Below are positions 22,465 through 30,521 of a stretch of DNA of 30,633 nucleotides, in pieces. Made by a program: the position numbers and the translations under genes. This DNA comes from Gammaproteobacteria bacterium (GTDB lineage Bacteria > Pseudomonadota > Gammaproteobacteria > Arenicellales > Spongiicolonaceae): NCBI GenBank assembly GCA_007570945.1, contig RKSH01000193.1, positions 1 to 30,633 on the forward strand. Reading direction: 5' to 3'. Position 1 is the first letter of the stretch; each line of letters begins with the position of its first letter. Under the pieces are notes generated by a model. The model saw only the letters and a program-made list of their open reading frames with translations, made no database searches and was not told where the DNA came from.

Positions 22465-23793
22465 ATGAAACCGGTCAACATTGCCATTGCCGGCCTCGGC
22501 ACCGTGGGAGCGGGGACGGCGCGGGTGCTGGCGCGCAACCGCGGGGAGATTGCGCGGCGGGCCGGGCGGGAGATTGCGGTGACGCGCGCCTTGGTTCGCG
22601 ACCTCGGGCGGGCGCGAGATTGTGACACCAAAGGCGTCACCCTTGGCGACGATCCGCTGGCGCTGGCCGACGATCCGCGGGTTGACATCATCGTGGAACT
22701 CATGGGCGGCGAGAGTGTGGCGCGCGACTTAATCATGCGCGCCATCGCCAACGGCAAGCACGTGGTCACCGCCAACAAGGCGCTGATTGCCCGGCATGGC
22801 AACGAAATTTTTGCCGCGGCGCGCGCGGCCGGGGTGATGGTTGCGTTTGAGGCCGCGGTCGCCGGCGGCATTTCCATCATCAAAACCATCCGCGAGGGAC
22901 TGGCCGGCAACCGCGTGCTGCGCGTGGCCGGCATCATCAACGGCACCTGCAATTTCATCCTGAGCGGCATGGCCGAGCGCAATTGTTCCTTTGACGAGAT
23001 GCTGGCCGAGGCCGGGCAGCGCGGCTACGCCGAGGCCGACCCGTCGCTGGACATTGACGGCGTGGACGCCGCGCACAAGATCGTCATTTTGGCCGCCATC
23101 GCTTTCGGCATTCCGCTGCGCCACGACGCCGTCAACTGCGAGGGCATCCGCGGCATGAGCGCGCTGGACATGGAGCTGGCCGCCGACCTCGGCTTCACCA
23201 TCAAGCACCTCGGCATCGCCGCGCGCAGCGGCGACGGCATCACCATCCGCGCCCACCCGGCGCTGGTGCCCAGGCGCCACCTCATCGCCAACGTGGCCGG
23301 GGTGATGAACGCCATTCTGGTCAACGGCGATGCGGTGGGCGACACCGTGCACTACGGCGCCGGCGCCGGCGCCGAGCCCACCGCCTCCTCGGTGGTGGCC
23401 GACATCGTGGACGTGGTGCGCGCGCTGACCACCGACCCGGACAACCGCGTTCCGCACCTCGCCTTTCAGCCCGGCGCATTGGCCGACCTGCCGGTGGTGG
23501 CGCGCGAGGAGGTGGAAACCTGCTACTACCTGCGCCTCAGTGCCATGGACAAGCCGGGCGTGCTGGCCGATGTGACGCGCATTCTCGCCGAGCGCGCCAT
23601 CAGCATTGAGGCGGTGCTGCAAAAAGGCCGCGCCGGCGACGGTGAGGGTGACGGCGGCGGCGGCCGGGTGCCGGTGGTGCTCCTCACCCACCGGACGCGG
23701 GAGAAAAATGTGGACGATGCATTGCGCAGCATCGCCGCGCTGGATTCGGTGGACGATTCGCCGGTGCGCATGCGCGTGGAATATTTGGAATGA
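22465..23793 (+). CDS. hom: Homoserine dehydrogenase
   Basis: Hom reduces aspartate semialdehyde to homoserine, the branch to threonine and methionine. The 442-residue protein has NIAIAGLGTVGAGTARVL (NAD(P) fold), VVTANKALIARHG, GIINGTCNFILSGM, and the catalytic ADPSLDIDGVDAAHK. A C-terminal ACT regulatory domain begins near residue 353 (YYLRLSAMDKPGVLADV). The ACT domain has a Gly/Asp-rich insertion (about residues 388-403). There is no aspartokinase fusion. thrC does not follow, unusually; instead the stop overlaps the phosphoribosyltransferase ATG (ATGA). No Shine-Dalgarno is present before the ATG. Confidence 0.97.
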   Translation: MKPVNIAIAGLGTVGAGTARVLARNRGEIARRAGREIAVTRALVRDLGRARDCDTKGVTLGDDPLALADDPRVDIIVELMGGESVARDLIMRAIANGKHVVTANKALIARHGNEIFAAARAAGVMVAFEAAVAGGISIIKTIREGLAGNRVLRVAGIINGTCNFILSGMAERNCSFDEMLAEAGQRGYAEADPSLDIDGVDAAHKIVILAAIAFGIPLRHDAVNCEGIRGMSALDMELAADLGFTIKHLGIAARSGDGITIRAHPALVPRRHLIANVAGVMNAILVNGDAVGDTVHYGAGAGAEPTASSVVADIVDVVRALTTDPDNRVPHLAFQPGALADLPVVAREEVETCYYLRLSAMDKPGVLADVTRILAERAISIEAVLQKGRAGDGEGDGGGGRVPVVLLTHRTREKNVDDALRSIAALDSVDDSPVRMRVEYLE

Positions 23794-24365
23794 GCGGCAA
23801 GCATTACATCACCGCCGAGGAGTTGCTGTGCGACTCTTTTGAGTTGGGCGCGCGGGTGATTGAAAGCGGCTTCCGCCCCGACTTCATTGTCGGCATCTGG
23901 CGCGGCGGAACGCCGGTGGGCATTGCGGTGCAGGAGACGCTGCACTATTTTGAACTCAGCACCGACCACATCGCCATCCGCACCTCATCCTACCGCGGCA
24001 TCGGCGAGCGCGACAGCACGGTGAAGGTGCACGGCATGGGCTACATTGTGCGCAATGTGAACGCCGAGGATGCGCTGCTGATCGTGGACGACGTTTATGA
24101 CACCGGCCTCAGCGTCGCCGCGGTGCTGGAACACCTGCGCTCGCAGGCGCGCAAAAACACGCCGCGCGACATCCGCATCGCCACGCCGTGGTTCAAGCCG
24201 GCCAGCAACCGCACCGGCCGTGAGCCCGACTACCACATTCACCGCACCGACAAGTGGCTGGTGTTTCCGCACGAGGTGCACGGCCTGAGCATCGCCGAAA
24301 TCCGCAAAAACAAACCGGGCATCGCGCCCATCATCCAACGTTTGGACCGGCGCGGCCGCGGCTGA
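23790..24365 (+). CDS. Purine (hypoxanthine-type) phosphoribosyltransferase
   Basis: This 191-residue type I phosphoribosyltransferase carries the PRPP motif LLIVDDVYDTG near residue 98, preceded by FIVGIWRGGTPVGIAVQ, the strand and loop binding pyrophosphate. It resembles hypoxanthine/xanthine phosphoribosyltransferases of the COG2236 kind, which salvage purine bases. The flanking YHIHRTDKWLVFPHEVHGL is typical of that group. The ATG overlaps the hom stop by four bases (ATGA) and the FAD oxidase begins directly after its stop. The exact base cannot be determined. Length is normal. Confidence 0.88.
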   Translation: MSGKHYITAEELLCDSFELGARVIESGFRPDFIVGIWRGGTPVGIAVQETLHYFELSTDHIAIRTSSYRGIGERDSTVKVHGMGYIVRNVNAEDALLIVDDVYDTGLSVAAVLEHLRSQARKNTPRDIRIATPWFKPASNRTGREPDYHIHRTDKWLVFPHEVHGLSIAEIRKNKPGIAPIIQRLDRRGRG

Positions 24366-25805
24366 ATGCCCGCCGCCGGCGTCACCGTGGCCGACATCCA
24401 AGCCATCAAACGCATCTGCGGCGCCGGCGGCTGGGTGGACGGCGGCGGCGTTGACGCGGCCGCGTTCACCGTTGACCGGCGCGAAAAATTCCACGGCCGC
24501 GCCGCACTCATCGCCATGCCGGGCAGCGCCGCCGAGGTGGCGGAAGTACTACGCCACTGCAACGCGCGCGGCATCGGCGTGGTGCCGCAGGGCGGCAACA
24601 CCGGCATGGCGGGCGGCGCGACGCCGTCCGCCGGCGGCGGACAAATCATTTTGCACCTCGGGCGGATGAACCGCATCCGCGAGGTGGACCGCGCCAACTC
24701 CACCGTCAGCGCCGAGGCCGGTTGCGTGCTGGCCGCCGTGCAGGAGGCGGCGCGGCGCGAGGGGCTGTTGTTTCCGCTGGCCATGGGTTCGCAGGGCTCG
24801 TGCATGGTGGGCGGCGCGCTGTCCACCAACGCCGGCGGCGTGCGGGTGCTGCGCTACGGCAACGCGCGCGAGTTGACCCTGGGCCTGGAGGTGGCGCTGG
24901 CCGACGGCCGGGTGCTTGACGGCATGAACAAACTGCGCAAGAACAACAGCGGTTACGATTGGAAACAATGGTTCATCGGCGCCGAGGGAACTTTGGGCGT
25001 GGTGACGGCGGCGGTGCTGCGGCTTTTTCCGGACGAAAGCCATGCGCACACTTGCTGGCTGGCGTTGGGCGGGGCCGGGGATGCGGTGCGGTTGCTCGGC
25101 GAGTTCCGCGGCGCGTTGGGCGGCGCGCTGAGTTGTTTTGAGTTTATGGAGGGTGAGTGCGTGGCGCAAGTGTTGCGCGCGATTCCCGGCGTGCGCAATC
25201 CACTGGCAAAAAATTATCCGGCATATGTGCTGGCGCAGAGCGGGGCGCAATCGGCGGCGGCGGCCGGCGGTGAAATTTTGCCGGCGCTGCTGGCGCGGTT
25301 GCTGGATGAAAACAAAATTCTCGACGCCACCATTGCCGCCGGCGAGGCGCAGGCGGCGAACCTGTGGAAAATCCGCGAATCCATTCCCGAGGCGGAAAAA
25401 AAGCGCGGCGGTTATGTCAAGCATGATATTTCCCTGCCGCTGTCGACCCTGGCCAATTTTATGGCCGAGTCGCGGCGCTGGATTGCAAAGGATTTTCCCG
25501 GCGCCGTGACCGCCGCTTTCGGCCATGTCGGCGACGGCAACCTGCATTTTAATGTCCGCCTGCCGGATGGCGCGGATGCTGATTCCTTCACCGAAAAAGT
25601 TTACGCCGCAGTGCACGCCCACGGCGGCAGTTTCAGCGCCGAGCATGGAATAGGGCAGTTGCGGAAAAAAGAATTGCTCGCGTTCAAAAGCGCCGAGGAG
25701 ATCGCACTGATGCGGCAACTGAAAGAAACCTTGGACCCCGGCAACATCATGAACCCGGGCAAAGTTCTGGACTGGGCCGCCACTACCCGGCCAGCGGCAG
25801 GTTAA
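24366..25805 (+). CDS. FAD-binding oxidoreductase, D-2-hydroxyglutarate/D-lactate dehydrogenase type
   Basis: This 479-residue protein is a vanillyl-alcohol-oxidase-fold flavoprotein of the GlcD/D2HGDH group. It has VPQGGNTGMAGGATPS (FAD diphosphate loop), SQGSCMVGGALSTNAGG, RKNNSGYDWKQWFIGAEGTLG, the metal/substrate histidines in GHVGDGNLHFNV, SAEHGIGQLRKKEL, and a C-terminal LDPGNIMNPGKVL. Such enzymes oxidise D-2-hydroxy acids. The ATG follows the phosphoribosyltransferase stop without a gap, making hom-hpt-oxidase one coupled unit. It converges on the sensor kinase with a 23-base overlap and no terminator. Confidence 0.92.
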   Translation: MPAAGVTVADIQAIKRICGAGGWVDGGGVDAAAFTVDRREKFHGRAALIAMPGSAAEVAEVLRHCNARGIGVVPQGGNTGMAGGATPSAGGGQIILHLGRMNRIREVDRANSTVSAEAGCVLAAVQEAARREGLLFPLAMGSQGSCMVGGALSTNAGGVRVLRYGNARELTLGLEVALADGRVLDGMNKLRKNNSGYDWKQWFIGAEGTLGVVTAAVLRLFPDESHAHTCWLALGGAGDAVRLLGEFRGALGGALSCFEFMEGECVAQVLRAIPGVRNPLAKNYPAYVLAQSGAQSAAAAGGEILPALLARLLDENKILDATIAAGEAQAANLWKIRESIPEAEKKRGGYVKHDISLPLSTLANFMAESRRWIAKDFPGAVTAAFGHVGDGNLHFNVRLPDGADADSFTEKVYAAVHAHGGSFSAEHGIGQLRKKELLAFKSAEEIALMRQLKETLDPGNIMNPGKVLDWAATTRPAAG

Positions 25806-28008
25806 GGGTGAACACCGCGCCCGGCGCATCCTGGCGCTGGCTGGCCTGCAGATGGCCGCCGTGGTGTTCGGCAATCATCCGCGCCACGTACAAGCCCAGC
25901 CCGAGGTGCGACTTGCCGCCGCTTTTCTGGCTCAGTGAAACCATGGGATCGAATATTCTCTCGCGCAAATCCTCCGGCGGCGGCGCGCCGCTGTTGATGA
26001 TGCGCAGGATGACGCGGTTTTCCATGCGGCTGATGCGAAACAGCACCGGCGAGTCGCGGTCGCCGAACTCCACCGCATTGTCGGTGAGTTTGTCCAGCAT
26101 CTGCGCGAAGTGCTCGGCCGAGGCGGAAATCATCTGCGCCTCAATGGTGCGCTCGACGATAAAACGGTGGCCGGGATGCGCCACCTGGCAGCCCTCCACA
26201 TAACTGCTGACAAAGTCGCACAGGTTGAGCCGCTCCATCCTTTCACTGTGCATGGCCTCCTCCAGATTGGCGGCTTCGGTGAGGTTGGTGATGATGGAGC
26301 GCAGCCGCTTCAGGCCGTTCTGCGCGCGCTTGACATATTGCGCGTACTTTTCGTTGTTGCCGGGGATTTGCTCTTCAAGATTGTGCAGTGAAGAGTTCAC
26401 CACATTGAGCGGGTTGCTAATCTCATGCGCCAGCGTGTCGGGCATGGTTTCCAGATAGCGGGTGTACTGGTTCAGTTTGCCCAACATGGAGGAAATACCG
26501 CGCGACAGGTCGCCGATTTCGTCGGCGGCGCGGGCATCGGGTTGAATCTGCACCGCGCGCACCCGGCCTTCCGGGGTGATGGCCTGCTCCGAGGCGTTGC
26601 GCAGTTTGCGAATGCGCCGCGTCAGGCGGAAGGAAAAATAGGCCAGACTTAAAATCAGCAGGACAAAAACCGCGAAGGTGATGACGGTGATGTTCTGCAC
26701 CAGCTTGTTCTGCGGGCCGAGGGTCTGGCCGCTGGTCTGCTCCACCAGCACTGCGCCGAGCAGGCCGTCGGCGGACACGATGCGCGCGGCGGTGAGCAGC
26801 ACCTGGGTTTCGCTTTGCGGCGTCTGGCTGCGGTGCACCGGCACCGGCGACGCATCCGCCGGATCCGACAGTACGCGGCTGACAATGGTGTTCCATGCGG
26901 TGTCGTAGTCGCCTTGCCCGGAGGCGCGGCTGACTTCCAGCGCGCTCAGCGCCTTGCCCGACAGCCATGACACCGCCGAGGTCAGCCGCTCGGCGACGCG
27001 CGCGGCGATGCGGCCGGCGGCGGTGCCGGCCTGTGGTTTGGGCGGCGGCGGGGCGGCGATGCCGGCCGGGTTGCCGACCACGGCACGGATGCTGCGCTCG
27101 GTGTCAATAATCCAGATGCGCGCGCCGGGGCGGTCCAGGCCGCGCAGGATGTCGGAGATCTCCGGCGAGTCGCGGTAGATGCGGGTGAATGGCCGCGGCG
27201 CGTCGGGGAAGGTGGACAGCACGCGGCCCACCTGGCGCGCCTCCGGGTCGTCCACATCGGCGATGGAAAAGCCGACCCGGGTGTTGCGGTCCACCAGCGC
27301 GAGGGGCAGGCGGATTTCAATGTTGTAGCCGCCGCCCACCGGCGCCTGCACCGCGGCGATGTCCAGCGGCTCGCCGGTGAGCGGGTAGGTCCACTCGGCG
27401 TCCATCAGGTAGACGCTCATGCGCCCCGGGCGGCGGGCGGTGAACAGGTAGCGCCGGGTGGCGCCGCCGGCTTCCTGGGTGGTGAGCCGCAGGTGGTCGC
27501 TGTTGTTCAGCCGGCGCATTTCGGTGTCGCGGTGGACGGTGACGTCGTCGCGCACGTGAAAGAAAGCGTACACGAAGTTGTTGAAGTGGCTCAGCACGTT
27601 ATAGAACGACAGCGCCGAGATGTCGTCCCGGGCGTTGCACTGCCATGGGTGGACGCTGAAGAAGCGGGCGTCGTTGAACACCCGGCCCCAGTCGGCGGCG
27701 CTGCCGTCGATCTGCAGGGGGCCATCCAACTGGTGGGAGAAGAAATCGTTGGGCCGCGCCAGCAACGTGGGAATGCCGATGCCGGGGTCGAACAACTGCG
27801 GCCGGTTATGCAGCACCGTGGCCACCGCCTGGGCGGTGAGGCTCAGCGCCTGCTCCTGGCCGGCGAGGAGGAACTTCTGCGTCTCCAGAATGTACCGGTA
27901 GCCGACCCAGGGCAGCAGCAGAAAGGTCATGGTTATCAGCAGCAACTTGGTGCGGATGCTGAGGATGCCTTTGCGGCTGCGGCCGCTTTGCCGGTCGGTG
28001 CCTTTCAT
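25783..28008 (-). CDS. pdsS: Sensor histidine kinase, dedicated-sortase-system (PdsS) type
   Basis: This 741-residue inner-membrane kinase has one helix near residues 17-38, a large periplasmic domain to about residue 430, and a second helix near 432-455. A HAMP-like segment follows, then a HisKA dimerisation helix whose phospho-acceptor is His528 in TLAHEISNPLNVV. The HATPase domain has DNAVEFGD (N box) and a LGLGLYVARMIAEHHGG G box. The sensor domain (FDPGIGIPTLLARPNDFFS, SADWGRVF) and overall size match the kinase of the proteobacterial dedicated sortase system by my reading. It starts 2 bases after the response regulator stop on the same strand. No sortase or sortase substrate lies within the window. 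Its end overlaps the FAD oxidase. Confidence 0.8.
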   Translation of the reverse strand: MKGTDRQSGRSRKGILSIRTKLLLITMTFLLLPWVGYRYILETQKFLLAGQEQALSLTAQAVATVLHNRPQLFDPGIGIPTLLARPNDFFSHQLDGPLQIDGSAADWGRVFNDARFFSVHPWQCNARDDISALSFYNVLSHFNNFVYAFFHVRDDVTVHRDTEMRRLNNSDHLRLTTQEAGGATRRYLFTARRPGRMSVYLMDAEWTYPLTGEPLDIAAVQAPVGGGYNIEIRLPLALVDRNTRVGFSIADVDDPEARQVGRVLSTFPDAPRPFTRIYRDSPEISDILRGLDRPGARIWIIDTERSIRAVVGNPAGIAAPPPPKPQAGTAAGRIAARVAERLTSAVSWLSGKALSALEVSRASGQGDYDTAWNTIVSRVLSDPADASPVPVHRSQTPQSETQVLLTAARIVSADGLLGAVLVEQTSGQTLGPQNKLVQNITVITFAVFVLLILSLAYFSFRLTRRIRKLRNASEQAITPEGRVRAVQIQPDARAADEIGDLSRGISSMLGKLNQYTRYLETMPDTLAHEISNPLNVVNSSLHNLEEQIPGNNEKYAQYVKRAQNGLKRLRSIITNLTEAANLEEAMHSERMERLNLCDFVSSYVEGCQVAHPGHRFIVERTIEAQMISASAEHFAQMLDKLTDNAVEFGDRDSPVLFRISRMENRVILRIINSGAPPPEDLRERIFDPMVSLSQKSGGKSHLGLGLYVARMIAEHHGGHLQASQRQDAPGAVFTLNLPLAG

Positions 28009-28010
28009 TT

Positions 28011-28712
28011 TTATCCGTCCCCGGCGCGCCAGCGGTAGCCGATGCCGAACACCGTTTCAATCATGGCAAAGTCGGCGTCCACCTCGCGGAATTTTTTGCG
28101 CACCCGCCGCACGTAGCCGTTGATGGAGTTTTTTTCCACGTAACTCTGGCGCGTCACCTGCATCAGGCTGTCGTAGGTCTTGACCATGCCCGGCTTGCGC
28201 GCCAGCGACTCCACCAGCCAGAACTCGGTGAGGGTGAAGTTGAGCACGGCGCCGTCCCACGACGCCGCCATGCTGCCGGGGTCCATGCGCAACTTGCCGA
28301 GGGTGAGGGCGCTTTCGTCTTCGTTGCGCGACTGAATGCCTTCGGCAATGCGAAACAGCGAGTTAATGCGCACGGTGAGAAACGGCAGGCTGACCGGTTT
28401 GGTCAGGTAGTCCCAGGCGTCCAGCCGCAGGCCGGAAACGCGGTCCACATCGCTGTCGCGCGCGGTGAGAAAAATAATCGGCAGGCCCGGACTCATGGAG
28501 CGCAACTCACGGCACAAGTCAAAACCGCCGTCCATCTCGTCCTCCAGCATGATGTCCAAAATGGCCAGGTCGGGCAGTTGCCGGCGGAAGTGGGCGAGGG
28601 CGTCTTTGCGGTTGGCGAAAGTGCGGATGTCGTAGCCCTGCGATGACAGAGCATCGGCGTAGTTTTCGCGCTGGTCGGCGTCGTCCTCAATGATGGCGAT
28701 GGTGCGGCTCAT
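28011..28712 (-). CDS. pdsR: Response regulator, dedicated-sortase-system (PdsR) type
   Basis: This 233-residue OmpR/PhoB-type regulator has a receiver domain with the acidic pocket IIEDDADQ (residues 7-14), phospho-acceptor Asp53 in LAILDIML, and the Lys of WDYLTKPVSLPFL. A winged-helix DNA-binding domain runs from about 130 to the end (TLTEFWLVESLARKPG, SINGYVRRVRKKF, VFGIGYRW). It is paired with the sensor kinase 2 bases downstream. A divergent small ORF begins 199 bases away, so the promoter lies in that spacer; no convincing -10 or -35 pair was found there. The PdsR assignment follows the pairing and the YLTKPVSLPFLTVRINSLFRI wording; the general class is certain. Confidence 0.85.
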   Translation of the reverse strand: MSRTIAIIEDDADQRENYADALSSQGYDIRTFANRKDALAHFRRQLPDLAILDIMLEDEMDGGFDLCRELRSMSPGLPIIFLTARDSDVDRVSGLRLDAWDYLTKPVSLPFLTVRINSLFRIAEGIQSRNEDESALTLGKLRMDPGSMAASWDGAVLNFTLTEFWLVESLARKPGMVKTYDSLMQVTRQSYVEKNSINGYVRRVRKKFREVDADFAMIETVFGIGYRWRAGDG

Positions 28713-28911
28713 GGGTTTTTCGGCTTTTTGGCACGTGTTGTTTTTTTGACACAGCAGCCCGTGGGCGGAATTCCTTGTCTACATAACACGATTCGCCGTC
28801 CGGCCGGAGAATTCAGGGCAAATGCCACTGCTTTGCCACATGTTAAGCCGCAAGTTGCCACCCGGCGGGGCTGTAATGGGCGCAAGACCAACCACATATG
28901 GCGGTGCGATT

Positions 28912-29172
28912 ATGAACAGCAAGCGGGTTTTTGTCCCTTTGACCGACGAGGTCCTTTACCGGCGCCCGGAATGGATTGCCGAAAGCGGCAAGTTGACGCC
29001 GTTCAACGCCGGCCTGCCGTGTTACCGCTGGCTGGCGGAGCAGGGCGGCCAAATGGCCGAGGCGGCCGAGGGCGCCGCCGCCACGCCGGCCGTGCGGCCG
29101 ATGCGCCGGCGGGGCGGGCTATTGCCGGCAAGAAGCCGCCGCCTGCCGTTTGTCCCGGCCTACGGAACATAA
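28912..29172 (+). CDS. Small conserved-looking protein of unknown function
   Basis: This is an 86-residue ORF starting MNSKRVFVPLTDEVLYRRPE, with ESGKLTPFNAGLPCYRWLAE in the middle. The first 45 residues look like a genuine soluble protein with an ordered composition, similar to short gammaproteobacterial proteins I remember only vaguely. The tail is basic and Ala/Arg-rich and may be disordered. The ATG at 28912 begins the ordered part. GGCGGTG upstream is a poor ribosome site. An intrinsic terminator lies 20 bases after the stop, supporting a real transcript. The function is unknown. Confidence 0.55.
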   Translation: MNSKRVFVPLTDEVLYRRPEWIAESGKLTPFNAGLPCYRWLAEQGGQMAEAAEGAAATPAVRPMRRRGGLLPARSRRLPFVPAYGT

Positions 29173-29192
29173 GCACCGCAAAACCTGGCATG

Positions 29193-29224
29193 AAAAACGC
29201 GCCGCAAAAAACGGCGCGTTTTTT
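29193..29224. terminator. Bidirectional intrinsic terminator
   Basis: A perfect seven-pair GC stem (CGCGCCG/CGGCGCG, 29198-29204 and 29212-29218) has a CAAAAAA loop, flanked by A5 on the left and T6 on the right. It serves the small plus-strand gene, and on the minus strand the methyltransferase-like gene whose stop lies 18 bases away. Confidence 0.9.
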
Positions 29225-29241
29225 ATATCCCGGCCTCACCC

Positions 29242-29925
29242 TCAGCGCAGAATATTTGCATCCGGCGGCTCGCGGTATTGGTCAAACTTAAACAGATTTT
29301 CCTGCAGCCGGCCATTGCCAATCATGGACAGTTTCTTGATGGAGAACCCCGGCATCATTCCCAGCAACTGCTGCGTGCCGTAGTCCGGCGACACCAACGT
29401 CTCATCGGTGAGGGGAATGTATTCCAACTGCTCGTTGCGCATGAACTCCATGCGCGACGGCGCCGCCGGCATCTCGCCGCGCAGGGTGGTGTAGAAATAC
29501 AGCAGGCTGTCCTCCTTGCAGCCCTTGCTGACCTGGTCGATTGTGCGAATGATGCGCCGATGGTCGAGAAAATTAAGAAAATCCCACAGCAGAACCAAGT
29601 CAAACTTGTGCTCCTGCGTCAATTCCACCAGCACCGGCGGCAGCGGCGGCTCCGCTTGCTCCTCGTCCTCGTCCGACTCCTCGCCCTCAGGCGGCGGCGG
29701 TGCGCCGAGCAACTCTTCAAAGCAGTCAAGCACATGAATCCGGCAGTTAAACTGGAACAGAAAGTCCGCCAGCGACTGCCACAGCGGCCCGGCGTTCAAG
29801 ACCAACAACCTGTCCTGGCGCGCCGCCAGCAAACTGTACATCGCCCCCAGCCCCGGCGAGTCCATCACCCCGGAGGAGGCGCCGGTTTCCCTTCGCAGGC
29901 GTTGCTGGGCCTGTTGCAGCGACAT
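29242..29925 (-). CDS. Uncharacterised protein with a weak methyltransferase-like fold
   Basis: This 227-residue protein, not recognised with confidence, has a strand-loop pattern (RLLVLNAGPLWQSLADFL, then IHVLDCFEELL) that resembles strands one and two of class I SAM methyltransferases. However, the glycine-rich loop is degenerate (NAGPL rather than GxGxG). FDLVLLWDFLNFLDHRRII resembles the fourth strand. Between them lies an acidic, Pro-rich loop (about 74-97). No catalytic residue can be named, so it may not methylate. It follows bactofilin by 29 bases on the same strand and ends at a terminator, so the two form one operon. Confidence 0.6.
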   Translation of the reverse strand: MSLQQAQQRLRRETGASSGVMDSPGLGAMYSLLAARQDRLLVLNAGPLWQSLADFLFQFNCRIHVLDCFEELLGAPPPPEGEESDEDEEQAEPPLPPVLVELTQEHKFDLVLLWDFLNFLDHRRIIRTIDQVSKGCKEDSLLYFYTTLRGEMPAAPSRMEFMRNEQLEYIPLTDETLVSPDYGTQQLLGMMPGFSIKKLSMIGNGRLQENLFKFDQYREPPDANILR

Positions 29926-29954
29926 TGGCGGGGGGCGCGCTTGCTGTCCGGCGC

Positions 29955-30437
29955 TCAGGGATTTCCGGACCCGTCGCGGCGCGGCGGAATCTTGTCCTCG
30001 GGTTTGGCGGTGCCGCGGCCCTCACCATCGGTGTCGATGGAACCCTTGAATTTGCAGCCGTCCTCAATGACGATGCGCGGCGTCACAATGGAGCCGTAAA
30101 CGCGCGAGGTGTTTTTCAGGGTCACCAGTTCCGATGCCTTGAACTCGCCCTGGGCGTCACCCTCAATACGGATGGTGCGGGCGAAAGCCTTGGTGTTGGT
30201 GCGCCCCTTGGGGCCGATGATCACGTCGTTGTCCTTGATGGAGATGGAGCCCTCCACCTTGCCGTGAATGACCAGTTGCTCGCTGCCGTTAATGTCGCCC
30301 TTGATGTTGATGGTGGGGCCGATGGCGGCCCCGCCACTGACCGGCCGCGTTGCCGCGCCGGGAAAAGTGGACAACTTGCCGACCGGCGCGTCTTTCTCCG
30401 CCGTCGCGACCTCGGAATTTTCAGGTTTTTTCCACAT
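29955..30437 (-). CDS. Bactofilin (polymer-forming cytoskeletal protein)
   Basis: This 160-residue bactofilin (DUF583) is a right-handed beta-helix whose subunits polymerise into membrane-associated filaments for shape or localisation. A 38-residue unstructured N-terminus precedes the repeats (IGPTINIKGDINGSEQLVIH, GSISIKDNDVIIGP, GEFKASELVTLKNTSRVYG, IVTPRIVIEDGCKFKGSI), and a charged, disordered tail follows. Each repeat has the usual small residue and valine/isoleucine ladder. The ATG has GAGGA 7 bases upstream and a strong promoter 36 bases before it. It leads an operon with the methyltransferase-like gene. Confidence 0.93.
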   Translation of the reverse strand: MWKKPENSEVATAEKDAPVGKLSTFPGAATRPVSGGAAIGPTINIKGDINGSEQLVIHGKVEGSISIKDNDVIIGPKGRTNTKAFARTIRIEGDAQGEFKASELVTLKNTSRVYGSIVTPRIVIEDGCKFKGSIDTDGEGRGTAKPEDKIPPRRDGSGNP

Positions 30438-30473
30438 CGGAAGTTCCTCGCTGGGTTGTGAATGGATGCGCCG

Positions 30474-30502
30474 AGTGTAAAACGCCGGTCGGGTGATTTC
30501 AA
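30474..30502 (-). promoter_or_regulatory. Sigma-70 promoter of the bactofilin operon
   Basis: On the minus strand TTGAAA (30497-30502), a 17-base spacer and TACACT (30474-30479) match consensus in 9 of 12 positions. The predicted start near 30467 gives a leader of about 30 bases with a GAGGA ribosome site. Confidence 0.7.
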
Positions 30503-30521
30503 GGGTGTGTACGGGTTCAAT

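Noticed and set aside
28746..28751. TTGACA as a -35 box for the small ORF
   Set aside because: At 17 bases the -10 position reads AATTCC, and no other spacing gives a usable box.
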